Positions 17,246 through 26,013 of a stretch of DNA of 61,241 bases are shown in pieces. A model generated the notes under the pieces. The model was not told where the DNA came from and did no database searches. It saw only the letters and a list, made by a program, of their open reading frames with translations. Origin of the DNA: a virus. The stretch is from IMG/VR virus record IMGVR_UViG_3300028809_000014, positions 1 to 61,241 of that record; one strand, written 5' to 3'. The position numbers were made by a program, and so were the translations under genes. The stretch's first letter is position 1, and the number at the start of each line of letters is the position of its first letter.

Positions 17246-18304
17246 ATGGCAATGGATCTCTACAGCACCGCAGACATGCTCGACGTTCTGCGTTACACGC
17301 GCCAGCCCACCCGCTGGTTCCTCGACCGCTTCTTCCCGCGCGCGATCAACTTCACCACCGAGCAGATCTTCTTCGACCGCGTGTTCGACGACAACCGCCT
17401 GATGGCTCCGTTCGTCGTGCCGAACGTGCAGGGTCGTGTGCTCGGCATGACCGGCTACGACAGCGTGTCGTTCAAGCCGGCCTACGTGAAGCCGAAGTAC
17501 GTGGTCGATCCCAACATGGTGCTGCCGCGTCGTGCTGGCGAGACCCCGTTCACCGGCACCCTGTCGCCGCAACAGCGCAAGGATGCGGTCATGGCCGAAC
17601 TCACGCAGAAGGGCCGCGACGCCATCGCCAACCGAAACGAATGGCTCGGCGCACAGGCGCTGCAATACGGTCAAGTCACCATCGTCGGCGAGGACTACCC
17701 CTCGACGCTGGTGGACTTCCGTCGTGACGCATCGCTCACCAGCGTGCTGACCGGCGCGGCCCGCTGGAGCCAAGCGACCTCCGACCCGGATGCGAACCTG
17801 CGCTTCATGCGCAATCGCTCGAACATCCTGTCGGGCTCGCGCATCACCGACTACGTGTTCGGCCAGGACGCCTGGGAGAAGTACACCAGCCGCGTGAACG
17901 TGCGTGACCAGATGGACAAGCGCTACGACGGCTACGACTCGCGCGTGTCGATGGTGCTGGACGGCTACGAGGGCGTCGAGTACGTCGGCCGCCTGGGTGG
18001 CCTGGACGGCAAGGGCAAGATGGACATCTGGATTCACACGGGCAAGCTGATCGACCCCGTGGACAACACCGAGAAGTTCATCTTCGACCAGAACTCGGTG
18101 ATGGGCGTGTCGGCACAGACCGTTCAAGGTGTGCGCTGCTTCGGCGCCATCAAGGACTTCGACGCGAACCTCCAGGCGCTGGAGATCTTCGCGAAGAACT
18201 GGCGCAACGAAGACCCGAGCGTCGAGTACATCCTGATGCAGTCGGCGCCGCTGATGATCCCGAAGCAGCCCAACGGCACCTTCCTGATCGACACGGGCAC
18301 CTGA
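17246..18304 (+). CDS. Major capsid protein, lambda gpE family
   Basis: 352 residues. The N-terminal YTRQPTRWFLDRFFPRAI segment and the central YDSRVSMVLDGYEGVEYVGR stretch are typical of gpE-type HK97-fold capsid proteins; length equals the lambda protein (341) within a few residues. It forms the capsid shell. A clear intrinsic terminator follows, which fits the high expression expected of this gene. Confidence 0.93.
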   Translation: MAMDLYSTADMLDVLRYTRQPTRWFLDRFFPRAINFTTEQIFFDRVFDDNRLMAPFVVPNVQGRVLGMTGYDSVSFKPAYVKPKYVVDPNMVLPRRAGETPFTGTLSPQQRKDAVMAELTQKGRDAIANRNEWLGAQALQYGQVTIVGEDYPSTLVDFRRDASLTSVLTGAARWSQATSDPDANLRFMRNRSNILSGSRITDYVFGQDAWEKYTSRVNVRDQMDKRYDGYDSRVSMVLDGYEGVEYVGRLGGLDGKGKMDIWIHTGKLIDPVDNTEKFIFDQNSVMGVSAQTVQGVRCFGAIKDFDANLQALEIFAKNWRNEDPSVEYILMQSAPLMIPKQPNGTFLIDTGT

Positions 18305-18322
18305 TCGTTTCACCCCGCAAGG

Positions 18323-18348
18323 CCCGAGCAATCCCGCTCGGGTCTTTT
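18323..18348 (+). terminator. Rho-independent terminator after the capsid gene
   Basis: CCCGAG and CTCGGG form a 6-base stem around an 8-base loop, followed by TCTTTT. It should separate the abundant head transcript from the connector and tail genes. Confidence 0.75.
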
Positions 18349-18372
18349 CAACTTTCAAAGGAGATCCACAAC

Positions 18373-18624
18373 ATGTCCAAGACCCAATCGACCGGCGCCT
18401 CCACTCGCACCGTCAGCCGCGTCCCCCGCTGCACCGTCGTCATCGTGCGTGACGGCAAGCAAGTCGTGCCCGAAGTCGGCAAGGCTTTCGACTTCACGGC
18501 CCAGGAAGTGGCCGACATCGAGAAGTCCTCGGTCAAGGCGCTGTATCCCACCGAAGGCGCGAGCGCGGGTTCGCTGACCTCCGTGGACGACGGCCGCTCG
18601 GTCTCGACCGACAGCGAGATCTAA
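18373..18624 (+). CDS. Small protein after the capsid gene, FI-position
   Basis: 83 residues, in the place of lambda FI between the major capsid and the joining protein. The sequence is Ser/Thr-rich at both ends with a central VVIVRDGKQVVPEVGKAFDFTA-like stretch; no family is recognised. AAAGGAGA lies upstream of the ATG. It may be a capsid or packaging accessory; that is inferred from position alone. Confidence 0.7.
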   Translation: MSKTQSTGASTRTVSRVPRCTVVIVRDGKQVVPEVGKAFDFTAQEVADIEKSSVKALYPTEGASAGSLTSVDDGRSVSTDSEI

Positions 18625-18629
18625 TCGCA

Positions 18630-18980
18630 ATGGCTGCATTCGACTTTGCAGCCGCTAAAGCGTCGGTTCGCCGCGTGGTGCAAGACACCCTCGGCGTTCC
18701 GGCGCTTTACCGCGAGAGCGATATGGCCGATATCCCGGTTGGTCTCACCGCACGCTGGCACAACAAGATTGACCGCTTCGGCGACATCGAGAACCAGGGA
18801 TATGCGGAGTTCATCCAGGGTATCGACCGAATCGTTCTTATCCCTTCCGACACCCCCGCGCTCGTGTTCAAGAAAGACGTGCTCATCGAGTTCCCGGCCT
18901 ACGGCAAAGTCTTCAGCCTTCAGGTGAAGGAGAAGAGCAGCGGCCCACTCGAAGAGATCTGGCAAGTCGCAGAGCTATGA
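18630..18980 (+). CDS. Head-tail joining protein (FII-like)
   Basis: 116 residues. Gene order (capsid, small protein, this, gpZ, gpU) and a beta-rich sequence with a DRIVLIPSDTPALV stretch point to the FII-type head-completion protein that bridges the connector and tail terminator. The start is six bases after the previous stop. It overlaps the gpZ-like gene by four bases. Confidence 0.72.
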   Translation: MAAFDFAAAKASVRRVVQDTLGVPALYRESDMADIPVGLTARWHNKIDRFGDIENQGYAEFIQGIDRIVLIPSDTPALVFKKDVLIEFPAYGKVFSLQVKEKSSGPLEEIWQVAEL

Positions 18981-19567
18981 CCGCATTCGTCCTGGCTCAA
19001 GGTCTCGACAGCGTGTATCGCTTCTTCGAGGCGCTGCCGGACGTTGCCGAGCAAGCAGCGGTGCTCGCCGTCAACGACGTTGCCGAGCGCCAGGGCATCA
19101 CCGCCATGCGCCAAGAGATGCGCAAGGAAGTTGACTTCCCAAAGGGCTATCTCGAAGGCGAGCGCCTTCAGGTCGTGAAGAAGGCCCGCAAGGGCGACAT
19201 CAGCGCCATGATCCGTGGCCGTGACCGCGCCACTTCCCTCGCCCGCTTTGCCGAAGGGCAGAACCCCGAGAACACCAAAGGTCGAGGCGTGCGTGTACGC
19301 GTGAGCCCAGGCCAAACGCGCACGATGCCCAAAGCCTTCATGGTGCGGCTGAAGAACGGCAACCTGGGCGTTGCTGTGCGGCTCAGAGAGGGCGATCAGA
19401 TGCGCAGGTCATCTAAGGCCTTCAAGCTCAAGGACAACACCTTCTTGCTCTACGGTCCTTCCGTCGATCAAGTCTTTCGCGGTGTGGCAGAGGACGCGAC
19501 CCCCGAGATCCAACGTCTGCTCACCACCCAGTTCCTACGTCAATTCGCGAGGCTCTCCCGTGGCTGA
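18977..19567 (+). CDS. Minor tail protein, gpZ-like
   Basis: 196 residues, about the size of lambda gpZ (192). It begins with a helical region and contains basic patches (VKKARKGD, RGVRVRVSPGQTR) typical of prophage minor tail protein Z. In lambda this protein is needed for correct head-tail joining. It overlaps its neighbours at both ends (ATGA start, 8-base overlap at the end). Confidence 0.78.
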   Translation: MTAFVLAQGLDSVYRFFEALPDVAEQAAVLAVNDVAERQGITAMRQEMRKEVDFPKGYLEGERLQVVKKARKGDISAMIRGRDRATSLARFAEGQNPENTKGRGVRVRVSPGQTRTMPKAFMVRLKNGNLGVAVRLREGDQMRRSSKAFKLKDNTFLLYGPSVDQVFRGVAEDATPEIQRLLTTQFLRQFARLSRG

Positions 19568-20078
19568 TCCATTCCGTCTTACCGTTCTCAAGCGTCTCAC
19601 GGCCGTGCTCGAAGAGACGCTCGACCCACCCGCCGAATTCAACACCGTTGGCAAGGTTCAACGCGGCCGGCTGTTGACCGGCGAAGAAAGTTCCCTGCCG
19701 TATATCACCGTGGTCGAGGCCCCGCGCTCAGGCTTCAACGCCTACGTGGGCGGCCAGGAAGCAACGAAGACCACGTGGCCGCTGCTCGTTCAGGGCTACT
19801 GCAACGACGATTTGAAAGAGCCGACCGACGCGCTCTATCGCTTCGGGCATGAAGTGTCTCTGCGCCTCGCGGCTATCACGGCCATGAAGGACGACGGCAG
19901 TGGCCGCGAGGCGTACCCGCAGTTCCACATGCTGGGCCGTGACGATGAGAACCGGCCGTTGATCGCGGCCTTCGAGTTCGGCCCACTCATCGTTCGTCCA
20001 CAAGATCCCGCACAGAGCGTGAAGGCTTGTTTCTACTTGCCGGTCACGATCACTTTCGCCAGGGAGGTAAGCGCTTAA
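19560..20078 (+). CDS. Tail terminator protein, gpU-like
   Basis: 172 residues from a GTG start inside the end of the gpZ-like gene; longer readings would overlap gpZ by about 200 bases. The N-terminal DPFRLTVLKRLTAVLEE helix, a TGEESSLPYITVVEAP segment and a late PVTITFAREV strand fit the gpU family, which caps the tail tube and stops its polymerisation. Position between gpZ and the tube protein agrees. Confidence 0.75.
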   Translation: MADPFRLTVLKRLTAVLEETLDPPAEFNTVGKVQRGRLLTGEESSLPYITVVEAPRSGFNAYVGGQEATKTTWPLLVQGYCNDDLKEPTDALYRFGHEVSLRLAAITAMKDDGSGREAYPQFHMLGRDDENRPLIAAFEFGPLIVRPQDPAQSVKACFYLPVTITFAREVSA

Positions 20079-20137
20079 AGACCAATGAGCCATAATCCGC
20101 ACCGCAAGTTTTTTTCCACTCTCTAAGGAGCATCACC

Positions 20138-20974
20138 ATGCCAATCACCGCAGACCTTGGCGGCAAGGACTACACCCTCGGCCGGGGCAAGATCTTCTTC
20201 GACCGCTACCCGGACGGCGTTGCCATCAACGCAACGACCCAGGGTTCGGGCGAACGCTACTTCGGCAACACGCCCGAGTTCTCGACCACCAGCACGTCGG
20301 AAGACCTCGACCACTTCGACAGCGACTCTGGCATCCGCACGAAGGACGACTCCGTGCAGTTGTCGTTCGACCGCACCGGCACCGTCGTGTGCGACAACAT
20401 CTCGGCCGACAACATCGCGCTCCAGTTCCTCGGCGACGATCCCACCACGGTCGTGACCGCTTCGGCAACCGCCGTGGTCGATTCCGACAAGGTGGGCGTG
20501 AAGCGCGGCACCTTCATCCAACTCGGTGCCACGACCGCTTTGCCCTCGGGCGTGCGCAACGTGTCCAACGTGCTGGTCAGCAAGGTCGTCAGCGGCACGC
20601 CGACTCCGGTCACGCCGGCCGGCAACATCGAAGTGGACGAAGCCCTGGGCCGCGTCTACATCGAAGACGTTGCCACGGCCACCGGCATCGCCGACGGCGA
20701 CACGCTGCGCTTCACCTACGACGTTGCCGCCACGTCGCGCGAGCAGGTCATCTCGAAGAACAAGTCGATCTACGGCGCGCTGCGCTACGTGGCCGACAAC
20801 CCGAAGGGCACGAACCGCGACTTCTACTTCCCGTATGTCAAGCTGACCCCCGACGGCGACTACGCCTTCAAGGGCGACGACTGGCAGCAGATGACCTTCG
20901 CGGTCGAGATCCTGAAGAAGGCCTCGAACATCGAGTCGGTCTACGTGGACGGCCGCGCCGTCGTGACGCCGTAA
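20138..20974 (+). CDS. Major tail tube protein
   Basis: 278 residues, beta-rich, following the tail terminator and preceding the G/GT pair, which is the place of lambda gpV. Features include an early LGRGKIFFDRYPDG stretch, a frequent Thr/Val strand pattern and a short C-terminal FAVEILKKASNIESVYVDGRA-like end. It should stack into the tail tube. CTAAGGAG lies upstream of the ATG, and a CATAAT element stands 42 bases before it. Confidence 0.85.
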   Translation: MPITADLGGKDYTLGRGKIFFDRYPDGVAINATTQGSGERYFGNTPEFSTTSTSEDLDHFDSDSGIRTKDDSVQLSFDRTGTVVCDNISADNIALQFLGDDPTTVVTASATAVVDSDKVGVKRGTFIQLGATTALPSGVRNVSNVLVSKVVSGTPTPVTPAGNIEVDEALGRVYIEDVATATGIADGDTLRFTYDVAATSREQVISKNKSIYGALRYVADNPKGTNRDFYFPYVKLTPDGDYAFKGDDWQQMTFAVEILKKASNIESVYVDGRAVVTP

Positions 20975-20987
20975 GCGAAAGGGGATC

Positions 20988-21434
20988 ATGAGCTTCGCCC
21001 ACTACAAAGCACCGAAGCGCGTTTTCCCCATGAGCGATAAAGAAGGCCAGTCGGTAACCCTGACTGGCCTTTCGCTTGTGGCAATCGCCTCGCTACTCGA
21101 AGAACACATCGACGATCTCGAATCGCTCTGGTCGCTGGCCTTCTCTGGCCGTAGCATCAGCGTGAACGACTACGACACCCTGGCGCCGATCCTGATGACG
21201 CACGCGCCCGGTCTGGTCGCCAACATCATCGCGCTCGCGGCCGGCCTACCCGAAGAAGCACCGCTGGTCGAGAAGATGTCGGCGCCACGACAAATCGAAA
21301 TGCTGATCGCTATCGGCGATCTCACCTTCGAGGAAGTGGGTGGCGTAAAAAAATGCATGGAGATGGTCTCGGGTCTCATGAAGAACATGATGGGCCAAAC
21401 GGCGACGGTCAAGAAGACCGTGAAACGCCGCTGA
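20988..21434 (+). CDS. Tail assembly chaperone, gpG-like
   Basis: 148 residues made by normal decoding. It follows the tube protein and precedes the tape measure, and has a C-terminal helical part, as in gpG-type chaperones. Near its end the reading frame passes an A AAA AAA heptamer that allows the longer GT product. The chaperone coats the tape measure protein and helps recruit tube subunits; it is not found in the virion in lambda. Confidence 0.85.
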   Translation: MSFAHYKAPKRVFPMSDKEGQSVTLTGLSLVAIASLLEEHIDDLESLWSLAFSGRSISVNDYDTLAPILMTHAPGLVANIIALAAGLPEEAPLVEKMSAPRQIEMLIAIGDLTFEEVGGVKKCMEMVSGLMKNMMGQTATVKKTVKRR

Positions 21435-21673
21435 CCCGTTTCTACCTGGGCCTTCGCCGAGATGTCAGCCTACTACTGTCCGAAGGTCATGAACATGCAC
21501 GAGAGTACCCGGTCGTGCATGTGTGGAATGAAGCAAGGATTGTTCGTCAACGTCACTCGACACGCCGCTTCCGTGATTCAGCGTTGACGCAATTGATCCT
21601 TTCCACCCTCTTCAACAAGAAGGCTGGGAAGGAACTTCAAAAGCTGTTGAAGAAGGTGGCTGAAAGTGATTAA
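20988..21673 (+). CDS. Tail assembly chaperone GT, -1 frameshift product
   Basis: Joined product of 228 residues: 122 from the upstream frame up to the slippery site and 106 from the -1 frame starting at 21353. The T part has no ribosome site of its own at a sensible place and ends 8 bases into the tape measure gene. Conservation of this frameshift across lambda-like tails makes the fusion very likely. The T domain (FYLGLRRDVSLLLSEGHEHAREYP) should bind the tube protein. Confidence 0.82.
21347..21353 (+). promoter_or_regulatory. Slippery heptamer A AAA AAA for -1 frameshift
   Basis: Seven A in the register X XXY YYZ: upstream codons read GTA AAA AAA TGC, and after a one-base slip the next codon is ATG at 21353, opening a 106-codon frame. 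Two tRNA-Lys can re-pair fully, so slippage should be efficient. Confidence 0.85.
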
Positions 21674-24600
21674 CAAGCAAGAGATCGATCTGCTGATCCG
21701 GGCTTCGGTTCAGAACAAGCAGGATTTGCAGAGCATCCCGAAGACCATCAAGGCCCTCGAAGATGCACTTGACCGTCAGGCGGCCGCCGCGAAACGCGGT
21801 GAGTCGTCCATCGACGAACTCAAGGCCACGCTCTTGTCCCTCCAACAAACCCAAAGTGCTCTCACGAGCAACGCGGGTCTTGTTGGGGCTTTTCAAAAGC
21901 TCGGCGAAACCGTACAGCGCACCGAAGAGCGTGTCGCCCGCACGGCAAAGACCTACGAGGACTACCGCAAGCGCCTCGACGGGTTGAACGATGTCACGGA
22001 GAAGCAGCAAGAGCGCCTCATCAAGCTCTCGCAGGCTTCCGAGCGCGCCAACAGCACGCTGTCGAAGCAACGTCTCAGCTACACCGAGATGGCTGCGGCG
22101 CTCAAGACTGCCGGCATCGAGACCAACAACCTCGCCGACGCTGAACTCAAGATCCGCGATGCCGCCGCGCAGCTTGGCGTGGTGATGAACAAGAACCAAG
22201 CCGCGATCACCAACTACGGCGACGCGGTGCGCAAGGCTCGCGACGAAGAGAAGAAACGCGCCGCCGATGCTGCCGCCAACGCGCAAGCGCAAGTGGCTGC
22301 ACAACGGGCCATCGAGGCACAGCAGCAACGCCTCCTGGCCGCCAGTAACAAGGCCGCCATCGCTGCTGCCGCTGCGAAAGACGCGTTCGCTCAAGACAAC
22401 GCGCTCATCACCCAGGCCGACAACGCCGAGCGCGCTGCTCGCAGCTACACGTCGCTCGCTCGCGCGGCAAAGGATCTGAGCCCGGCAACGATCACGCTGC
22501 GTGAGGCCGTGAACCAACTGATCAATCCGGTCAACAAAGCCACGCAGAGCATCGACGGCCTGGAGAAGTCCTTGATGGACACGGGCAAATCGATTGGCAG
22601 CATCAAGGGCCCGGTGCGCGAGTACAACCAGTCGCTCAAGGCGCTGAGCGATGCGCAGAAGGCAATCGGCGCGCAATCGCAACTGGTTCAGGACTTCCAG
22701 CAGCAGGCCGCCGCGCTGCGGGCCGCTCGCACGGAATTCACCCAGGCGCGCGCACAGGTCCAGCAGTACGCCGATGCGGTCCGCCAAGGGGGTGATAGCG
22801 GGCAACGCTTTGCGAAGGCTCTGGCAGACGCGCAGGTACGCGCACGGGCCACTGCCGAAGCGCTTAACGCCCAGGTCCAGGCAACCCGGAACTCCCGCGA
22901 GGCTTTGGAGCGCGCTGGGATCTCGACCCGAGCCCTGGCTGACGCCGAACAGCGTCTCGTGCAGGCCGCCCGCACGTCAGTCTCGCAACTGAATGCGCTC
23001 AAGCAGGCCGTGACTGAATACGGCGTCGCCAGCGAGAAGGCTGGCAAGCAAAGTCTTGGCGCGGGCGACGGCGAGCGCACCACGCTGAACTTCGCGCAGC
23101 GCTTGCGCGGCCAGATCCTGTCGCTGACCGCCAGCTATGTTGGTCTGTTCGGCGCAATCCAACAGGCCAAGGGCGCCATCGACTCGATGGTTGGCCTGCA
23201 AACGATCAACCAGCGAATTGCCGTTGGCTTGGACACGACCGACCCGCGCAAGGTGGGCCAGGAGTTCGATTACCTGCGCAGCCGTGCGGACTTCTACGGT
23301 GTTGGTCTGCGCGCCCTGGCCGACAGCTACGGCTCGTTCGCTATCGCCTCGCGCAGTGCGAACCAAGACGCCAAGACCACGCGCTTCGAGTTTGAGCAAC
23401 TCACGGCGGGTTTTCGCGTGATGAAGTTGACGACCGATCAGCAGTCGCGCGCGTTTGCCCAGGTCAACCAGATCTTGAGCAAGACCAAGCCTGAACTCGA
23501 AGACATCAAGACCATCGCCGAGGCCGGCTTTCCGGCGCAATCGATCATGGCAAAGGGTCTGCGTGAGATCGGCGTGGCGGGCATTCGCGCCGGCACCGAA
23601 GTGCAGGACATGGCAAAGCTGATGAAAGATGGCCTGCTGTCATCGCAAGACGCGGTGCTTGGCTTGGCTGTCGGCATTCAGAAGACCATGGGCAATCAAG
23701 TGCCCGCTGCTGTCAAGACGCTGCAAGCCGAACTCGGCCGCTTCGAGACAGCCTGGTTTGATTTTCAAAACAAGGTCGCTGAGTCCGGCTTCGGTGAGGC
23801 GTTCCAACGTGCGCTCGTCAACGTGCGCGAGTTCCTCAATAGCGAAGACGGCAGCAAGGCGGCCGAGTCCATCGGCAAGGCGTTCGAGGCCATCACCAAC
23901 GGCGCGATCCTTCTGCTGAAGAACATCGAGACCGTGAAGACGTTGAGCGAAGCCTTCATCGCCCTGTGGGTGACGGCGCGTTTCAGCGAAGCGGTCACCG
24001 GCCTCGCCAATCTGAAGAACGGCGTCGATGGCGTTGGCAAGGAGATCACGAAGACGCAGAAGATCTTCAAGGCCTTCGACGCGTTGATCATTGGCTGGAC
24101 CATCGGTACCGTGATCCGCCAGAAGTTCGCCATCGTGCGCGAGGCCGGCGAGTGGATGGCCGACGGGCTTGAAGCGACCTGGGCCGTGATCTCGAACTCG
24201 TTCCTTGCGATGGTCAACGTGTTGCCGATCTACTTCACGAACGCGCTGAAGCGAATGGTCAATAACATGGGCGGCCCGCTCACCGCAATCGCGAAGGGCT
24301 TCTCGAACATCGCTGGCGCCATCGGCCTGGATGGCACGAAGACCGCGCTCGACAAGGCTGTGCAAACCGTCACCTTCGAGTACGAGGACACGAAGGACGT
24401 GGTAGCGAAGGCCCGCGCGCAACTGGACAAGGATCTGGCCGCGATCAAGTCCAACCGCGCGTTCCTGAGCACGAAGCGCGAAGGTGTGGTGCTTGCTGCC
24501 GGTGCGACGGATATCACGCCGACCGGTCGCCCCGCTCGCTCGGGCACGCGGCTTGAAGACGACAAGAAGGCCGAGGCCGCAGCGAAGAAGCGTCTTGCCG

Positions 24601-26012
24601 ACATCGAGTCGATCACCAAGTCACTCGAATCGCTGACGGTGCGCAGCGACAAGGCGCAGAGCGATTCGCTCGAAGCGCAACTCAAGGCCGTGGACGTGCA
24701 GTACGAGGCGCTGTCTCGCCGCATCAAGGCCCTGGGCGGTAAGGAAGGCGCAGAGTTCGCCAAGGCGTTCGCTGATGGCATCTCCAGCTTGAAGGGCCAG
24801 ATCACGGACAACTTCAACAAGAAGCTCGCAGACGAACAGGCCTCGTTGACCAAGAAGCTCGAAGACGCCGAGGCTGCTGCCGGTCGTCGTAGCAAGGACT
24901 CGCTCGATGCGCGGCTGAAGGCTGTGACCGACAAGTACGCACAGACCTATCGCGAGATCGACGAACTGCGCCGCAAGCTCATCGACAACGGTCAGGACGC
25001 GGGTGTTGCCGATCAGATGAAGACTCGTCTCGACCTGGGTGTGCAGGAGATCCAGAACCTCGAAAAGACGAAGTTCATCGAAGACCAACTGCGCGACAAG
25101 GCCCAGGAGGTGAACAACCTCGTGCAGGCCCGCAATGCCACCATCCAGGCGAACAAGGAACTCGAAGAGGCCGGACTGATCAACAACGCCGAACTGCGTG
25201 ATCGCATCCGCAATACGGTCGAGCAGACACAGCCGGCCATCCAGGCGCTCACCGCTTCGGGCATTGCGTTCGCGCAGTCGCTCGACTCGGCGTTCGATCC
25301 TGCGAAGGTGCAGCAGTTCATCGCGAAGATGCAACTGGCCGTGGCTACCGGTCAATCGCTGAACAAAGAGTTCGAGATCACGCAGAAGCAGTTGAGCGAC
25401 GCCATCGCCAACAACGGCGCCAAGGCGTTCAACACCATGGCCGACGCAATCGGTCAGGCGGTGAACAAGCAGATGTCGTGGAGCGATGCGCTGAAGGCCA
25501 CGGGCCGGGCCGCGTTGCAGTTCTTCGCGGACATGCTCAAGTGGTATGCCGAGGCAATCATCAAGCAGCAGATCTTGAACTCGCTTCAGACCGGCAGCAG
25601 CGGTGGCAGCTTTCTGAAGTTCTTCGGCGCGCTGTTCGGCGTGGGCGTGAATCACGAAGGTGGTGTTGTCGGTGACGTGAACAACCGCACGCGCAATGTC
25701 TCGCCGCTGTGGTTTGCCAACGCACCGCGCTATCACACGGGCGGTCTCGCTGGCATCGCGCCGAACGAGTTCCCGGCCATCCTGAAGCGAAACGAAGAAG
25801 TGCTCACCGAAGGCGACCCGCGCAACGTGCTCAACGGCGGTCTCAATCCGTCAGGCGGTGGCGGTGCCGGCTCGCCGACGAGCGTGGTGCTCGTCGATAG
25901 CCGCGAGCGTGTGCCACAAGCCATGGCCGGCTCGGCAGGCGGCAAGGTCGTGGTGCAGCAGATCAAAGACAACCTCCCGACTATTCGGGCGATGCTCAAA
26001 GGAGGAAATTGA
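21666..26012 (+). CDS. Tape measure protein
   Basis: 1448 residues from a GTG start, the largest gene. The first 480 residues are a long Ala/Gln/Arg-rich coiled coil. Residues about 480-660 match the tape-measure core domain (SYVGLFGAIQQAKGAID, then GFRVMKLTTDQQ and AGFPAQSIMAKGLREIG). Hydrophobic segments near 755-815 (FIALWVTARF, IIGWTIGTVI) may insert into the host membrane. More coiled coil follows. It sets tail length; at about 0.15 nm per residue the tail would be near 215 nm, an estimate from the general rule. Confidence 0.93.
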   Translation: MINKQEIDLLIRASVQNKQDLQSIPKTIKALEDALDRQAAAAKRGESSIDELKATLLSLQQTQSALTSNAGLVGAFQKLGETVQRTEERVARTAKTYEDYRKRLDGLNDVTEKQQERLIKLSQASERANSTLSKQRLSYTEMAAALKTAGIETNNLADAELKIRDAAAQLGVVMNKNQAAITNYGDAVRKARDEEKKRAADAAANAQAQVAAQRAIEAQQQRLLAASNKAAIAAAAAKDAFAQDNALITQADNAERAARSYTSLARAAKDLSPATITLREAVNQLINPVNKATQSIDGLEKSLMDTGKSIGSIKGPVREYNQSLKALSDAQKAIGAQSQLVQDFQQQAAALRAARTEFTQARAQVQQYADAVRQGGDSGQRFAKALADAQVRARATAEALNAQVQATRNSREALERAGISTRALADAEQRLVQAARTSVSQLNALKQAVTEYGVASEKAGKQSLGAGDGERTTLNFAQRLRGQILSLTASYVGLFGAIQQAKGAIDSMVGLQTINQRIAVGLDTTDPRKVGQEFDYLRSRADFYGVGLRALADSYGSFAIASRSANQDAKTTRFEFEQLTAGFRVMKLTTDQQSRAFAQVNQILSKTKPELEDIKTIAEAGFPAQSIMAKGLREIGVAGIRAGTEVQDMAKLMKDGLLSSQDAVLGLAVGIQKTMGNQVPAAVKTLQAELGRFETAWFDFQNKVAESGFGEAFQRALVNVREFLNSEDGSKAAESIGKAFEAITNGAILLLKNIETVKTLSEAFIALWVTARFSEAVTGLANLKNGVDGVGKEITKTQKIFKAFDALIIGWTIGTVIRQKFAIVREAGEWMADGLEATWAVISNSFLAMVNVLPIYFTNALKRMVNNMGGPLTAIAKGFSNIAGAIGLDGTKTALDKAVQTVTFEYEDTKDVVAKARAQLDKDLAAIKSNRAFLSTKREGVVLAAGATDITPTGRPARSGTRLEDDKKAEAAAKKRLADIESITKSLESLTVRSDKAQSDSLEAQLKAVDVQYEALSRRIKALGGKEGAEFAKAFADGISSLKGQITDNFNKKLADEQASLTKKLEDAEAAAGRRSKDSLDARLKAVTDKYAQTYREIDELRRKLIDNGQDAGVADQMKTRLDLGVQEIQNLEKTKFIEDQLRDKAQEVNNLVQARNATIQANKELEEAGLINNAELRDRIRNTVEQTQPAIQALTASGIAFAQSLDSAFDPAKVQQFIAKMQLAVATGQSLNKEFEITQKQLSDAIANNGAKAFNTMADAIGQAVNKQMSWSDALKATGRAALQFFADMLKWYAEAIIKQQILNSLQTGSSGGSFLKFFGALFGVGVNHEGGVVGDVNNRTRNVSPLWFANAPRYHTGGLAGIAPNEFPAILKRNEEVLTEGDPRNVLNGGLNPSGGGGAGSPTSVVLVDSRERVPQAMAGSAGGKVVVQQIKDNLPTIRAMLKGGN

Positions 26013-26013
26013 A

